A DNA stretch of 64,000 bases from Sphingobacteriales bacterium (GCA_016711295.1 JADJTE010000006.1:302176-366175), one strand, 5' to 3'; counted from the first letter of the stretch, positions 8,789 through 22,100 are shown. The notes: a model not told the origin generated them from the letters alone. Made by a program: numbers and translations.

Positions 8789-10534
8789 ATGTCTCCTACC
8801 TTATCTACCCTCGATTGGGTGATTATCGTCCTGTATATTCTACTCACCGTTATCGTAGGACTATGGTTTACGCGGCGGGCGGGCAAAAACCTATCCGCTT
8901 TTTTGTTGGGCGGGCGCAATTTATCGTGGTATATCGCAGGTATATCGATGGTAGCTACCACCTTTGCCGCCGATACGCCTCTTGCCGTAGCTGAATTGGT
9001 AGGTAAAAACGGCATATCGGGCAATTGGCTGTGGTGGAACATGCTCGCAGGAGGTATGCTCACGACATTCTTTTTTGCTCGCTTGTGGCGGCGTTCGGGC
9101 GTATTGACCGAAGCTGAGCTGATAGAATTGCGGTATAGCGGGCGCGAAGCAGCATTTTTGCGCGGGTTCAAAGCCGTTTATCTGGGTTTGTTCATGAATA
9201 TGCTCATCATAGGCTGGGTCAATGTAGCGATGATTAGCATTTTTACGGGTTTTTTCGGATTATCAGAACAAACAGCCTTGTTATATACTGCCATTTTGAT
9301 GGCTTTTACGGCGGTTTATTCGTCTTTGTCGGGCTTGCTGGGTGTAGCAATAACTGACGCAATGCAATTTGTCATCGCTATGGTAGGCTGTATCGTATTG
9401 GCTATACTGACCGTCAATAGCCCCGAAATAGGTGGTATGGCGCAATTGCAGAGCCAATTGCCCGATTGGTCGCTGCACTTTTTCCCGCAGATTGGCAATA
9501 GCGCGGCAGAAGTAGGCACTACCTTAGCCATTGGTGTAGGTACGTTTTTTGCGTATGTGGGCATACAGTGGTGGGCTTGTTGGTATCCGGGTGCCGAACC
9601 TGGCGGCGGCGGCTACGTAGCACAACGTATGATGAGCGTGCGCAACGAGCGCGAGGCTGTATATGCCACTTTATTTTTTCAAGTAGCCCATTATTGCCTG
9701 CGCCCTTGGCCCTGGATTATCGTAGCCTTGTGCGCGATGGTATTATATCCCGATTTAGCCGATAAAAAAATGGGCTATATCATGGCTATGAAACAATTTT
9801 TGCCCAATGGCTGGCGCGGTATGCTGCTCGTGGCATTTTTCGCCGCCTATATGAGTACCATCTCTACCCAACTCAATTGGGGAGCAGGCTATCTCGCCAA
9901 CGACCTCTATCATCGCTTCATTTCGCCCCGAGCCGACGACCGTAGCCTGGTCCGAGCAGCCCGCATAGCCACGCTGCTACTGATGGCGTTAGGTCTGGCA
10001 GTATCTACGTTTATCAACAGTATATCGGGCGTATGGTCGTTTTTGATGGAGTGCGGCGCAGGTTTGGGTTTGGTACTCATCTTGCGTTGGTATTGGTGGC
10101 GCATCAATGCGTGGAGCGAAATAGTAGCTACCATTGCGCCATTTGTGGCATTTGCCCTCAGCAAATACGTATTGCATTTAGAATATCCCAATAGTTTTTT
10201 CCTAACTGTGGGGCTAACCACCTTTGCTTGGCTCGCCGCTACTTATCTGACCTCGCCTACGCAAAGTCCTGTTCTGCAACGCTTTTACCAGCAAGTGCGC
10301 CCAGGGGGTTGGTGGCAGCCCGTCCGCCAAAGCCTCGGCGACCATAGCCCAACAGCCTCGCTATTGCCCAATTTCGTATGTTGGATAAGCAGCGTACTGG
10401 TGACCTATTCGCTATTGTTTGCATCGGGCAAATTTTTGTTTGGCGATTATCGCACGGCTCTCGTATGGGCTACCGTAGCTGTATTGAGTTTCGCTGTGTT
10501 GCGAGTCGGGTTAGCCAAAAGCAACGAAGGGTAG
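8789..10534 (+). CDS. Sodium:solute symporter family (SSS) transporter
   Basis: A 581-residue inner-membrane protein of the SSS family, which couples uptake of a small solute to sodium. About 13 hydrophobic segments can be seen. The N-terminus has the family pattern: a first helix (LDWVIIVLYILLTVIVGLWF), then the FLLGGRNLSWYIAGISM and TTFAADTPLAVAELVG segments. Later signatures include FFAAYMSTISTQLNWGAGYL near residue 355. The substrate (sugar, amino acid, proline or other) cannot be decided. The gene stands alone between repeats. Confidence 0.9.
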   Translation: MSPTLSTLDWVIIVLYILLTVIVGLWFTRRAGKNLSAFLLGGRNLSWYIAGISMVATTFAADTPLAVAELVGKNGISGNWLWWNMLAGGMLTTFFFARLWRRSGVLTEAELIELRYSGREAAFLRGFKAVYLGLFMNMLIIGWVNVAMISIFTGFFGLSEQTALLYTAILMAFTAVYSSLSGLLGVAITDAMQFVIAMVGCIVLAILTVNSPEIGGMAQLQSQLPDWSLHFFPQIGNSAAEVGTTLAIGVGTFFAYVGIQWWACWYPGAEPGGGGYVAQRMMSVRNEREAVYATLFFQVAHYCLRPWPWIIVALCAMVLYPDLADKKMGYIMAMKQFLPNGWRGMLLVAFFAAYMSTISTQLNWGAGYLANDLYHRFISPRADDRSLVRAARIATLLLMALGLAVSTFINSISGVWSFLMECGAGLGLVLILRWYWWRINAWSEIVATIAPFVAFALSKYVLHLEYPNSFFLTVGLTTFAWLAATYLTSPTQSPVLQRFYQQVRPGGWWQPVRQSLGDHSPTASLLPNFVCWISSVLVTYSLLFASGKFLFGDYRTALVWATVAVLSFAVLRVGLAKSNEG

Positions 10535-10721
10535 GAAGTTCAATGATTTGCGCTACGTAAGTCCGAAAATCCTAATGTTCATTCGGCTCAAATTTTGAAT
10601 GACTTGATTGCAAAAAGCAAAATTCGGCAATTCGCTAAGTTTTGTTTTTCAGGATTTTGCGCATTTTGTATCTTTAATTGCCACACAAAATAATAATTTT
10701 AGTAATACATAAATTACTGGT

Positions 10722-10813
10722 AACTATTGGTTTGATTTTTTAATTTTGAGTAAAAAAAAATAACCTGAGCATATTACTCGCGCCCTTGCTACAATTCATA
10801 ACACAGACCATTA
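10722..10813 (+). repeat. Family-B repeat, copy B4
   Basis: Contains TTTTGAGTAAAAAA, AATAACCTGAGCAT and CGCGCCCTTGCTAC and ends ACAGACCATTA, matching the three tandem units at 34571-34978. Same orientation as all other B copies in the window. Confidence 0.65.
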
Positions 10814-10911
10814 GTATATCACCCCTACGGGGTTTTTGTTGCTATGTTGTCTTTATTTTCTATTAGGATGTCGCCCTGAAAGGGCTTAGAAAACGGCTAT
10901 TGTTGGTTTTT

Positions 10912-11028
10912 CTATTAGTGGTTTTTAATTTTGAGTAAAAAAAATAATCTGAACATCTTGCTTTCGCCCTTGCTACAAAGCAGCATTGAGCAAAACCTGT
11001 TACCGAAATTTAAAAAGCAGACCAACAG
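10912..11028 (+). repeat. Family-B repeat, copy B5
   Basis: Contains TTTTGAGTAAAAAA, TCTGAACATCTTGC, CGCCCTTGCTACAAAGCAGC and AGACCAACAG. It is slightly longer than the tandem copies, with an extra segment CCTGTTACCGAAATTT shared with copy B6. Confidence 0.65.
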
Positions 11029-11088
11029 TTGCGCCGAAAAGTAAGAATTAAGCAGCCAAGACCCTAATTCTACGCCTTGCTAATACAG

Positions 11089-11133
11089 AAATAGCGTTTG
11101 GTATCCTTTTAATTAGGATACCAAACGCTATTT
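11089..11133. terminator. Strong 18-bp hairpin, probable bidirectional terminator
   Basis: AAATAGCGTTTGGTATCC (11089-11106) pairs perfectly with GGATACCAAACGCTATTT (11116-11133) around a 9-base loop, with a T-tract on the plus strand. It sits 36 bases beyond the stop of the minus-strand lipoprotein gene. Confidence 0.75.
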
Positions 11134-11169
11134 TTATGGCGATATGGCAGTAGAGTCTTATTGCTCCGA

Positions 11170-11334
11170 TTAGCAATTACCGTCTGTAGTAGTTTCTACG
11201 GGTGCTTTGGCGGGCTGGTGGGTGATTTGGCCTGGGCAACCGTGCCCGCGGTAACACGAGCTAAACGATACGGCAAGAAAAGCGCAAGCGACTACCGCTA
11301 AAACAAGGCGTTGAAAAGATTTTTGTGCGTTCAT
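11170..11334 (-). CDS. Small lipoprotein, 54 residues
   Basis: A complete short gene on the minus strand. The product has a charged start (MNAQKSFQR), a hydrophobic stretch (LVLAVVACAFLAVS) and a lipobox-like FSSC, so residue 27 is the likely lipidated cysteine. The mature part is only about 28 residues (YRGHGCPGQITHQPAK and a polar tail) with two further cysteines. Small lipoproteins with a GCPG core occur in this phylum with no known role. It has a promoter-like TACCTTTG at 11555-11562 (minus) and a strong hairpin just after its stop. The clear signal peptide makes a chance ORF unlikely. Confidence 0.75.
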   Translation of the reverse strand: MNAQKSFQRLVLAVVACAFLAVSFSSCYRGHGCPGQITHQPAKAPVETTTDGNC

Positions 11335-11492
11335 GGCTATTTAAAAGTTTTTTTGTTTTGAAATGATTTAAAAAGTCATGTAAAATTTTAGCGATAGCAA
11401 ACTTGGGGGGTTAAGGTGTGCAAATTAGGTTTAATTTTAGACGAAGCGAAAGGCAAAAAGTTACTTTTGGGGCAAAAACCGGCTAAAAAACT

Positions 11493-11500
11493 TACCTTTG
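11493..11500 (+). promoter_or_regulatory. -7 element upstream of mpl
   Basis: TACCTTTG matches TAnnTTTG; a TTTTGG about 23 bases upstream could be a loose -33 element. The mpl start codon is 115 bases downstream. Confidence 0.4.
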
Positions 11501-11554
11501 CCCACTCAAACGCGATTATATTGTAATTATTGTATCTGTATCGCTTTCGCGCCA

Positions 11555-11562
11555 CAAAGGTA
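11555..11562 (-). promoter_or_regulatory. -7 element for the small lipoprotein gene
   Basis: CAAAGGTA on the plus strand reads TACCTTTG on the minus strand, matching TAnnTTTG, about 220 bases before the ATG at 11334. Confidence 0.4.
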
Positions 11563-11614
11563 CGACTTTTTTTTACATACTCTGCTCTTTTTTCGCAAAA
11601 AAAAATGAAAAAAA

Positions 11615-12978
11615 ATGAAGCATCTCCATTTCATTGCTATTGGGGGTAGTGTTATGCACCAATTGGCAATTGCCCTACACCAAAAAGGCTACACGGTAAG
11701 CGGCTCAGACGATGATATATTCGACCCTGCTGCCACCCAACTATCACAATACGGTTTGCTGCCGCCTGCTATGGGTTGGTTTCCCGAAAAAATTGCGCCT
11801 CAAATCGATGCTGTTATCTTGGGTATGCACGCCAAACTCGATAACCCCGAATTGTTGCAGGCACAAGCCCTACATATTCCTATTTATTCCTATCCTGAAT
11901 ATATTTTTGAACAAAGCCGCGATAAAAAGCGCGTGGTGGTGAGTGGTAGTTTTGGCAAAACGAGCATCACCGCCCTACTGATGCACATCTTGCGCCAAGC
12001 TGGTTTGCCCTTCGATTATCTCGTAGGCGCAAGATTGCAGGGCTTCGACTCGGCAGTACAACTCAGCGACGCTCCGCTCATCATCATGGAAGGCGATGAA
12101 TATTTGGCTTCGCCCCTACACTGCCAACCCAAAATTTTTTATTATCGCCCCCATATTGCCATTCTAACAGGTATCGATTGGGACCATATCAACGTGTTCC
12201 CAACCTTTGAAACATACCTATCGCAGTTCGAGCAGTTTGTATCAGAACATATCGAAGCAGGTGGCACGCTTATCTATAATAGCAACGATGCGCAAGTATG
12301 CCGCATTGCTCATACTGCCCAGCACCTGCAAAGATTGGCTACGACCAATTGCCCCATGTAAACGAAAATGGTACTTGCTATATTATAAACAAGGGTGAAA
12401 AAATAGCACTGCAAATATTTGGGCAACATAACCTCGCCAACGCACACGCTGCTTACTATGTATGCCGCGCTTTGGGCATTTCGGATAGCGTTTTTTATGC
12501 GGCTTTGCGCACGTTTCGGGGTGCGGCACGCCGTTTAGAGTGCATCGCCCAACACGGCGATAGTGCTATCTACAAGGATTTTGCCCATGCACCCGCCAAA
12601 GTGAGGGCTACTACGCAAGCCTTGCGCCAATTACAACCCCAAGCCCGCCTAATCGCTTGCTTTGAACTGCATACGTATAGCAGCCTCAATCCTATGTTTT
12701 TGCCCCAATATGCGCATACGCTTGATGCAGCCGACCATGCCATAGTGTTTTATAATGCCCATACTTTCAGCATAAAGGGTATGCCCGTATTAGACCCGCA
12801 AGTCGTCAAAGCCGCTTTCGACCGCCCCGACTTATTGGTGTTCGATAACGCTACTGATTTACAACAATACCTATACGGTTTATCCTATACCAATACCCAA
12901 TTGTTGCTCATGAGTTCGGGCAATTTTGGGGGTATAGACCTTGCAGCATTAAGCGCATTAGTAGAGAATGCCTCATAG
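11615..12978 (+). CDS. mpl: UDP-N-acetylmuramate:L-alanyl-gamma-D-glutamyl-meso-diaminopimelate ligase (one frameshift)
   Basis: Murein-peptide recycling ligase that attaches recovered tripeptide to UDP-MurNAc in the cytoplasm. The N-terminal Rossmann segment (FIAIGGSVMHQLAIALHQKG), the ATP-binding loop SGSFGKTSITALLM near residue 112, and GDEY and DHINVFPTFE further on match the Mur ligase fold; RGAARRLECIAQ and KDFAHAPAKVRATTQAL belong to the C-terminal domain. The frame breaks near 12330-12332; one more A joins AQHLQ to KIGYDQLPHVNENG. Restored length is about 454 residues, normal for Mpl. ATG 11615 directly starts the conserved MKHLHFIAIGG. Confidence 0.92.
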
Positions 12979-13129
12979 AAAGCGCGTGTGAGGGATAAAA
13001 TAATGGGTAGCTCTGAATAGCTGATAATCAATAGAAAAACGCAAAAACGAGGAAGCTGCATTTCGCCCTGCACAAAGCAGTAGCTAAAAAATATATGCTT
13101 GTGCTTGATTGCCCTGCCGAAATTATTCC

Positions 13130-16100
13130 TTAGCGCAATAGCGTAACGTTTCCTTTGATAAACTCTTCGTGCCCGTCCGCAAACGTAATCGTTGCGTAGT
13201 AGGCATATACGCCCAATTCGGCTTCTTGTCCGTCTTTATATATACCGCGCCAACCTTCGTCCGCCAAAGATGCAGCGGTTATATCGGCTATATACAATTC
13301 GTTGCCCCAACGGTCGCGGATTTGTAGGCGGGCAGTAGCTATGTTCTGCCCTTGTATCCGAAATATATCGTTCAAGCCATCGCCATTGGGCGAAAATACA
13401 TTGGGCATTATAACCGCATTTTCACGCACTACGGTTATCGTTACCTCGTCCGCAGCAGTACAGCCGTAGCTATCCGTTGTTGTTATAGCGTAGGTACTTG
13501 TTTCGTTGGGTGTGGCAGTAGGCAGCAAACAATCGGTACATGACAAATTGCCATTTGGCGCACTGCTCGCCCAAGTATAACTTAATGTGCCGCCCAAACC
13601 CGATGTTGCCGTAGTAGTTAGTATCACAGGTGTACCGACTAATACGGTCATGTCGGCTATGGTACTCACCGTAGCCGCTGATATAGGCAATACCGCCGCC
13701 GCCGTATCGCTACAACCTGCTGCGTTGCTCACTACTAATTGCACGAATTGCTGTCCAATGGTCTCTCCTATTATCGTTTGCATAGGAGCATTGCTCCAAT
13801 CGGTTTGCGTCCCTATTTGCCATGAAAATACTGCGTCGGGTGGGGCTGTGCTGCCCAATGACAAGGTAGCTGCTTCGCCCACGCATAGGTGTTCGGGCAT
13901 TGTGATGGTGGCTATAGGCAATTCGGCAACTTCAATGGTGGTTGTTTCAGTATAACTACAATTGCTTGCTGTATCAGTATAGGTATAGGTGAGGGTATGT
14001 ATGCCTATGCCCGCTGCATTGGGGTCAAAATCGCCATCAGGGCTAATACCATTGCCACTCCAAATACCGCTCGCAGGCAAACCACTCAACTGCACCGAAT
14101 TGGCATCGGCACAAAGAATTGTAGCGGGATTATTGAGGGTAATAGCAAGGGGCAAGCAACCATTTGTCATACACGTTTGTGTAACGGCAGCACTATTGCC
14201 ACAAATACTACTCAAAGCCACTACGCTTATCGATACGCTTTCTTGTACTCCCAAACCCTCTACGGTATAGGTGGTTGTGCTGGCGGCTATGGTATCTATC
14301 GCTATACCATTAATGCTGATTTGATAGCCTTCGGCACCGCTTACCGCTGCCCAAACAACGCTTACGCTGCTATCAGTGCTGTTGCTACATTGCACGATGG
14401 GATTGGTAATAATGCCGCTTACGGTGGCAGTAGCAATTGCCGCACAGCCGTTGCTGTCTGTTACGGTAGCACTATAATTGCCTGGCGGCAAGCCCGTAGC
14501 AGTAGCTGTATTTTGGGGTGGCGTACTGTTCCACACGTAACTATAGCCCCCTATACCGCCATTTGCCGTTATGGTTGCCGTACCTCCGCTGGTGCCGCAA
14601 TCGGTGGGCGTTGCCGTAGCTGTGGCAGTAGGCGCGTTTTGGTTCTGTACGGACATAGCCAAGCTATTAGTACAGCCGTTATTGTCTGTTACCGTAACGG
14701 CATAGTTGCCTGCTGCCAAGTTGGTGGCGGTTTCCGAATCGCTTGCTGCATCTGCCCAAGTATAAGTGTAAGGAGTTACTCCGCCCGATACCGATACGCT
14801 TAGGCTGCCGTTACTTTCGTTACAAGTAGCGGGTATATTTTCCGATTCGGCTACAAGGGGCGCACTCGAATTGGCTATGTCAATATTGGTAATTGCATTA
14901 CAGCCGTTGGCATCACTGACTGTAATGCCATAGCTACCTGCTGCTAAGTTTGCTGCTATATCGCTATTGCTAACTTCGTCCGTCCATATCCATGTATAGG
15001 GTTCTGTTCCTCCGCTTGCAGACAAGGCTGCCGTGCCGTTGTCATTACCGCAGGTAGTTGGGGTGATGTTGTTAGTAGTCAAATCAATAGCCGAGGTGCC
15101 CTCTAAGGTAGTAGCCCAAGTAGCCGTACAGCCGTTGGCATCGCTTATCGTAATGCTATATTCTCCCGTAGCCAAGTTGTCTGCTGTATTGTTATTGCTT
15201 GTACTACCTTCCCATATATACGCCATAGGTGGCGTTCCTCCCGTTATAGTAAGTTCTATTATTCCGTTATTATTGCCGCAGGTAGGTGCTGCGATATTAG
15301 CCGTATCTATTGCAGGCGCATTGCTTGTGGCAATATCAATATTTAGGCTACTACTACAGCCATTGGCATCGCTGACGGTAACTCCATAAGCCCCCGTGGG
15401 TAGGTTGTTAGCCGTTGCGTTATCCGATACGTTGTTTGTCCACGCATAGGTAAGTATGCCCGTTCCGCCCGTTACTTCAATACTTGCTGCGCCGTTATTA
15501 TTGCCACAACTTGCATTGCTCACCGCAGCTATACTCAATTGAGGAGGTTCGCTCCCGCTCACTATAGCAGTAGTTATTGTTTGACAATTATTGTCATCGC
15601 TGACGGTGATATAATAAGTGCCCGCCATCAAATTGGTCGCCGTATTGCTATTAGATACATCATTTGTCCATGTATAAGTCAGTATACCCACACCCCCCGA
15701 CGCGCTAATAACTGCCTCGCCATTGGCTTGGCTACACATGGCGGGTGTAATGGTTATATTATCTATTGTAGGTGCGCCTTCGTTACTAATGGTAATGGGT
15801 AAGGCAGCGGTGCAACTATTGCCATCGGTGACAGTAACACTATAAGTACCCGCCGCCAATCCCGCCGCATCGGGCACATTGCCTGCCACACCACCCGACC
15901 AAGTGTAGCTTAGTGTTCCTTCTCCGCTTGCGCTTATACTTGCCGCGCCGTTACTATCGCCGCAATTAGCATTGGTGGCTTGTATTAAGTTTAGGATAGG
16001 GGCAGCATGTTGGGCTATGGTAGTAGCGGCACTTGCCGAGCAGCCATTGTTATCTGTTACGGTGACACTATACCCGCCCGCAGCTAAATTGTTAGCAGTA

Positions 16101-19100
16101 GCAGCAGTGCTACTCGTTCCTGACCACGCATAAGACAAAGGAAGTGTGCCACCCGATACAGATACTGTTATCGTTCCGTTATTGTTGCCGCAAAAGGCAT
16201 CAGTACTTGCTATGCTACTAATAGTAACCCCTGCTAAGTCGGTTAAAACGCCGTTGGTGGTCGTTGTACAGCCATTAGCAGCGGTGACAGTGACGGTATA
16301 GCTTGCAGCAGTTAAGTTATTAAATATACCATTATCTTGGGGTGTTGCATCTATGGCGTAGGTATAAGGTTCGGCACCGCCATTGGCTGCAACAATCAAT
16401 GCGCCGTTAGCTTGGTTGCAGGCGGGATTAGTACTGTCAACGATGGATAAGGTGGGCGCGGGGGCGTTATCGAGATTAAATTCGGCAGTAGCGGTACAAC
16501 CCAATTCATCGCTCACAGTTACGGAGTATGTTCCTGCTAATAAATTGCTGGCGATATTGGTATCGCTATTTGCCCCTGTCCAATCATAGCTAATATTGCC
16601 TGTACCGCCGCTCGCATCTATTACAAGGCTGCCGTTACCACTGTTACAAGTTTCGTCAATTTGGTTGGCTAAGACAATTTCAGGGTTTGGGCTATTGCTT
16701 AGGGTAGCAGTAGTGTTGGCAGTACAGCCATTGGCATCGGTGGCGGTAGCTGTATAAGTGCCGTCTGGTAGGTTATTGGCAAGAATGTCATTAAGCGCAG
16801 CATCATGCGACCATGTAATATCGATAGGACTTGTACCGCCCAATACACCGAGTTCTATACTGCCATTGGCATTGCCACAAGTAGCATTGTTGCTGTCGGT
16901 GATGTTCAATATCGGCGCGGGTGCATCTGTTAGCGTAATAGTTTGTAGCGCGTCGCAGTTATTGCTATCCGTAACGGTTACTGTATAAGTACCCGCCATC
17001 AGATTATCTATTGTTTCGGTCGTACTACCATTGTTCCATACTACTGAATATGTCGTAGAAGCATTGATTTGCAGGGTAATACTACCATTATTTTGACTAC
17101 AAACGGTGTTTTGTGCATCAAGTAGTATTATAGTAGGTCCGTCCTGATTGCTCACCGAAATAGCTGCCGTAGCTGTACAGCCATTGTTGTCTGCTACGGT
17201 TACGCTATATGTTCCTGCTGCCACACCATTAGGGTTGGCTATATCGGGCAAAGTACCACTCCAATCGTAGGAATAGGGTGCGGTGCACCTGTCAAGGTAG
17301 CTTGTACGTCGCCGTCGGCATTGCCACAAGTAGCGGGATTAGTATTTAGAACGAGCGATAAAGCAGTAGGTTCTGCCACTACCACATCGCCAATCGTAGT
17401 CGTACAGCCATTATTGTCTGTTACTGTCGCGCTATATGTTCCCGCAGTTACGCCGCTTGGGTCTTCTATATCGGGCAAAGTACCACTCCAATTATAGGTA
17501 TAAGGTGCAGTGCCGCCTATCGCATTTAGGTCGATACTACCATTAGCCGCGCCATTACAAGTGGCTGCAGTGGTGGTATGCGATGCTATTAGTGCGGGTG
17601 GTGCTGTCACATCAAAAGTTGCGGTATTGCTACACCCATTAGCATCTGTTACGCTGACCGTATAATTTCCCGCAGCGGCATTATTGGGATTTTGGGTATC
17701 CATCAACGTACTACTCCAATCAAAAGTATAAGGCGCAGAGCCGTCTGTAATGCTTAGTTCTATTTGTCCGTCGGCACTCAGTTGGCAGTTGGGCGGCATA
17801 ACGGTGCCGCTGATGCTCAAATTTATACCCGCTGTTATAGTGGCTTCGGCGGTGGTGGTGCAGCCGTTTGCATCGGCTACTACTACACCATACGTACCCG
17901 CTAATACACCGCTGGGGTCTTCTATGTCGGGCAATATGCCGTCCCAATCGTAGGCATAGGGGGCGGTGCCGCCCGATACACTTAGGTCAATGCTGCCATT
18001 AGCAGCCGTAGGGCAGGACGAAGGATTAGTAGTTGCGGTAGCTGTTATGCCCGCCCCCGCTGTTATAGTGGCTTCGGCGGTGGTGGTGCAGCCGTTTGCG
18101 TCAGCTACTACTACACCATACGTACCCGCTAATACATCGCTGGGGTCTTCTATGTCGGGCAATATGCCGTCCCAATCGTAGCCGTAAGGTGCGGTGCCGC
18201 CCGATACACTTAGGTCAATGCTGCCATTAGCGGCGGTAGGGCAGGAGGAAGGATTGGTAGCAACGCTCGACGACAAGGCATTGGGCGCAACGAGGTCGAA
18301 AGTAAGGGTTTGTTGGCAAGCATTGGCATCACCGACAACAACCGTTTGAAAACCCGCCGCCAAGTTATTTTGTACGGCAGTATTGTCATTAAGCGGATTA
18401 TCCCAATCATAAGTATATGGCTCTGTGCCGCCCGATACAGTTAGTTGGATAAAACCATCGTTAGAGGTGGCGCAGTTAGGATTGCCTGTATCGGACTGTA
18501 TTACTAAGGGCAGGGGAGCAGTTAGTGTAAATTCGGCTGTATCGCTACAATTATTGGCATCGCTAATAGTAACGCTATACGTATTAGCTGCTAAATTGTC
18601 GAGGTTTTGGTCAGTAGTGCCGTTTGACCAATTAAAACTATATGGCAGGGTGCCCCCGTCGGGCAGCAGGGCAATATATCCGTTGTTATTATCGGCGCAA
18701 GCGGGATTTTGCACAGTAGCATCGAGGCTTAGGGCATTGGGTTGGGTGATGGTAGTCTGAGCGGTTTGGCTGCAAGCATTAGCATCAGTGACAGTGACGA
18801 CATAATCATTTGCCGCTAAATTAGCGGCTATGGCATTGGTTTGCCCATTACTCCATACAAAGTTATAGGGAGCAACACCTCCTATGGGTATGGCAGTAGC
18901 TATACCATCATTTTTGTTAAAACAAAGAATATTTTGTGCATCTATAAGCAAGCTAATGGCAGGCGGTTCGCCGATAATAATATTGCCCAATGTAGCGGTA
19001 CAACCATTGCTGTCTGTCGCCGTTACGCTATATGTCCCTGCGGCTACGGTGGCATTATGGTTGGCTTGTGCTGCCAAAGCCCCCGACCAAGCTAATGTAT

Positions 19101-22100
19101 AATTAGGTGTGCCGCCCGATACAGCGAGGCCGATGCTGCCCGTAGCTGTACCGTTGCAAGTAGCATCGGCGGTTTGCACTGCAAGAGCTAAGACGGTGGC
19201 TTCGCTTACGGTGGCTTGTGCCGTTGCTGTACAGCCATTTCCGTCGGTGGCAGTTACGCTATATGTAGCAGCGGTAAGGTTGGTAGGGTTGGCTATATCT
19301 CCTACACCAGGCGACCAGGTATAGCTGATGGGTGCAGTGCCGCCACCAAAAGTAGTATTGATACTGCCGCTTGCGCTGCCGTTGCAAAGTGCTGCATTAG
19401 CGGTAGCTGTTAGGCTAAGGGCGGTTACGTCTAAGGTATGGCTTACCGATGCAGTACAGCCGTTCTGGTCAGTGACGGTAGCGGCATAAATCCCCGCGCG
19501 GTGGTCGTAATTTGCTGGGTTGTGGCGGTTGTACTCCATGCGTATTGTGCAAAAGCGGGTTGTATGCCGATAGTAGCATCGCCTCCCGCGCAAATATTGG
19601 CGGGGGCATCAATGGCGGGCGTAGGCAAGGGAAGTGCGTCAATATTTGCCGATGTGGTGGCGGTACAGCCATTTTGGTCGGTAATGGTGGTATTATATGT
19701 ACCTGCGCCTAAGTTTATAGCATTGGGCGTATTGCCTATGGCGGCATTGCTCCACACATAAGTAAAAGGGGCTGCGCCATTGGACATAGCAATATCGATA
19801 GTTCCCGAATTGGTATTGCTACACACACTATTGGGTGTAGCAAGGGCATCTAAGGGCGGCGGATTGTCCAAAGTAGTACTTATAGTAGCAGTACAGCCGT
19901 TTTGGTCGGTGACAGTAGCACTATAAACTCCCGCGTTTAGTCCCATAGCATTGGGTGTATTGCCTATGGCAGCATTGCTCCATGCGTAGGTAAGGGGCGC
20001 GGTGGCATTACCCGTTACGCTAAGGTTTATTTCGCCGTTGCTGCTTCCCACGCATACGGGTGGGGTAGTAGTAGCATTTAGGGCAATGTTTATATATTGC
20101 AGCGTGCCTATGCCGTTGCCTGTATTCGTACAGCCATTGGCATCGATAACGCTTGTAATGGTATAGGTGGCGGCTTGTGATACGGCGAGTGCGTAGGGCG
20201 ATGTAGCAATATTGATAGCAGGTTGGTTTATTCCGTCAATGGCATAGACCACAATAAAGGGTGCTACGCCGCTTAACGCGATATTGAGATTAGCAGGGCT
20301 GCTACTGCTGCATACGGTAATATTGCCCGATAAGGTAGCCGTTGGTTGCGGATTGACCGATACATTGGCGGTAGCTGTGCCCCCACAATTGCCCGTGAGG
20401 GTATAAGTGACGGTATAGGGCGGCGTGCCTGTGCTTTGCGCTAATTGGGGGTCAAATTGACCTGTGGTATTGGTTCCTCCTACAATACCCTCGCCCGACC
20501 AAACTCCGCCCGGCTTGTCGGTAGTGAGCATTACTGTATTGTTTGGTTCGGCGCAGAGTGGTGGTGGTGCGCTTATAACGGGGTCGCCTGCCGAATAGAT
20601 ATAAATTTGTACTTGGTCTTGGTCACTGCCGCAGCTATTATTGATGGAATAGGTAACAGTAATGGGGTTTTGCCCCAAGGCGGCAGCTACGGCGGGGTCG
20701 AACAATCCGCTATTGACATTGACACCGGGTCCCGACCATATACCACCATCAGTATTAGCATTTAGCAGCATAGGCGCGTCGGTAGCACATACCGAAGCAG
20801 GGGCAGTAATGCTAGCGTCAGGTGCTTGATTAACGACTGTGACAGTGACGGGTTCGGTAGTAGTACGCCCGCAGCCGTCGGTGATAGTAACGGTATACGT
20901 GGTAGTGGTGGTAGGTGCAACAAAAATGGCAGGAAACGCGCCGCCATTGCTCCATTGGTAGGTATAGGGCACAAAAGGGCTGCCGCTGGCTATGACGGCG
21001 ATTAGCACATCGTCTCCTGGGCAGATGGTGATGTCGCTACTGCTAAATGCCTCGAATATTTCGGCACTATCGTAGATATTGAGTGTAGCGGGTGGCGGGG
21101 TAGTGCAATTGCACAAAAAGTTGTTGAGTGCTACGGTAACGCTTTCGTAGCCTTCGACGATTAAATCGCCTATTGCTGTGACGGGGATTTGTACGCTGCT
21201 TTCTCCTGCGGGGATGGTGACGGTTGTAGGCAAAGGTATGTAGTCGGTGCCGGATATGGCAGTACCCGATACGTTCAGGTTGAGGACGAGGGGTTGCGAG
21301 AGGTCTCCGTTAGGGTCGCGGGTAAAGGTAAAAAACCCTTGTTGGCACGCTTCGTAAGCGTCTGCGCCGCCCGTGTTGCTGTTAGGCACTTCGGCGGTGA
21401 TGTCGATGGCTTCGCCCGCCGTAAAGCTATTAGCAGCTAAAAACACTGCCGAGTCGAAAGACCAGTCTTGGGTATCGCAAATGGCTATTTTGATATGATA
21501 AGTTTCGCAGGGCGTAAGCCCGCTGACAGTAGCAGTAAGTACAGTGGTATAGGCATCGAATACGTTTTGCGTGCCGCCATTAGAGATATAATAGGAGCAA
21601 TTGACACAAGGTCCTGCATTGGCATTGCCATTGTTCACAAAATTAATTCCTACGGGTGTGCTGGTGCCTGGCAGAACAGCTATATTTTGATTGGTTGCTA
21701 CGCCAGGTCCTGTGACAAAAAAGCCAAATACATCGTTGAACGCCGACCCAACCCATTCGGGGTATTCTTCGGAGGCAAACACATAATCGAACGATACGGT
21801 ATTCGATAGTGGTTTGAAGTCAAATTCCAATACTGCCGCGTCGTTGCTCGGAAAAGACATAAGGCTGGCAAGTTGGGGGTCGCCCGCAGCCAGCCAAGTA
21901 GTGCTGGCAAAGCCCGCCGCACCATTTGCGATATTATTGATATTGCCCGTCGTCAGTACAATGCCTTCTTCGATGCCTAAGGAACTGCCATTGCTGAAAT
22001 AGCCAATAGCATTGAGTGCCCCTGCATAGGTGATATTGCTGATGTCTAAACAGCCACTCACTAATACATTTTCGACTAAATAGTTGGGTGTATTGTAGGG

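Larger units (their letters stand above)
10535..11088. other. Gene-free stretch holding two family-B repeats
   Basis: No ORF here looks real. The stretch holds family-B copies near 10722-10813 and 10912-11028. Between them (10815-10905) are ACCCCTACGGGGT and GCCCTGAAAGGGC, short palindromes of a kind common between genes in this phylum. Confidence 0.5.

Noticed and set aside
13350..22000. Many plus-strand ORFs opposite the giant adhesin, some over 100 codons
   Set aside because: They are antisense shadows of the repeat coding sequence, with low-complexity, Cys/Tyr/Gly- or Val/Ala-rich translations that repeat with the SprB period.
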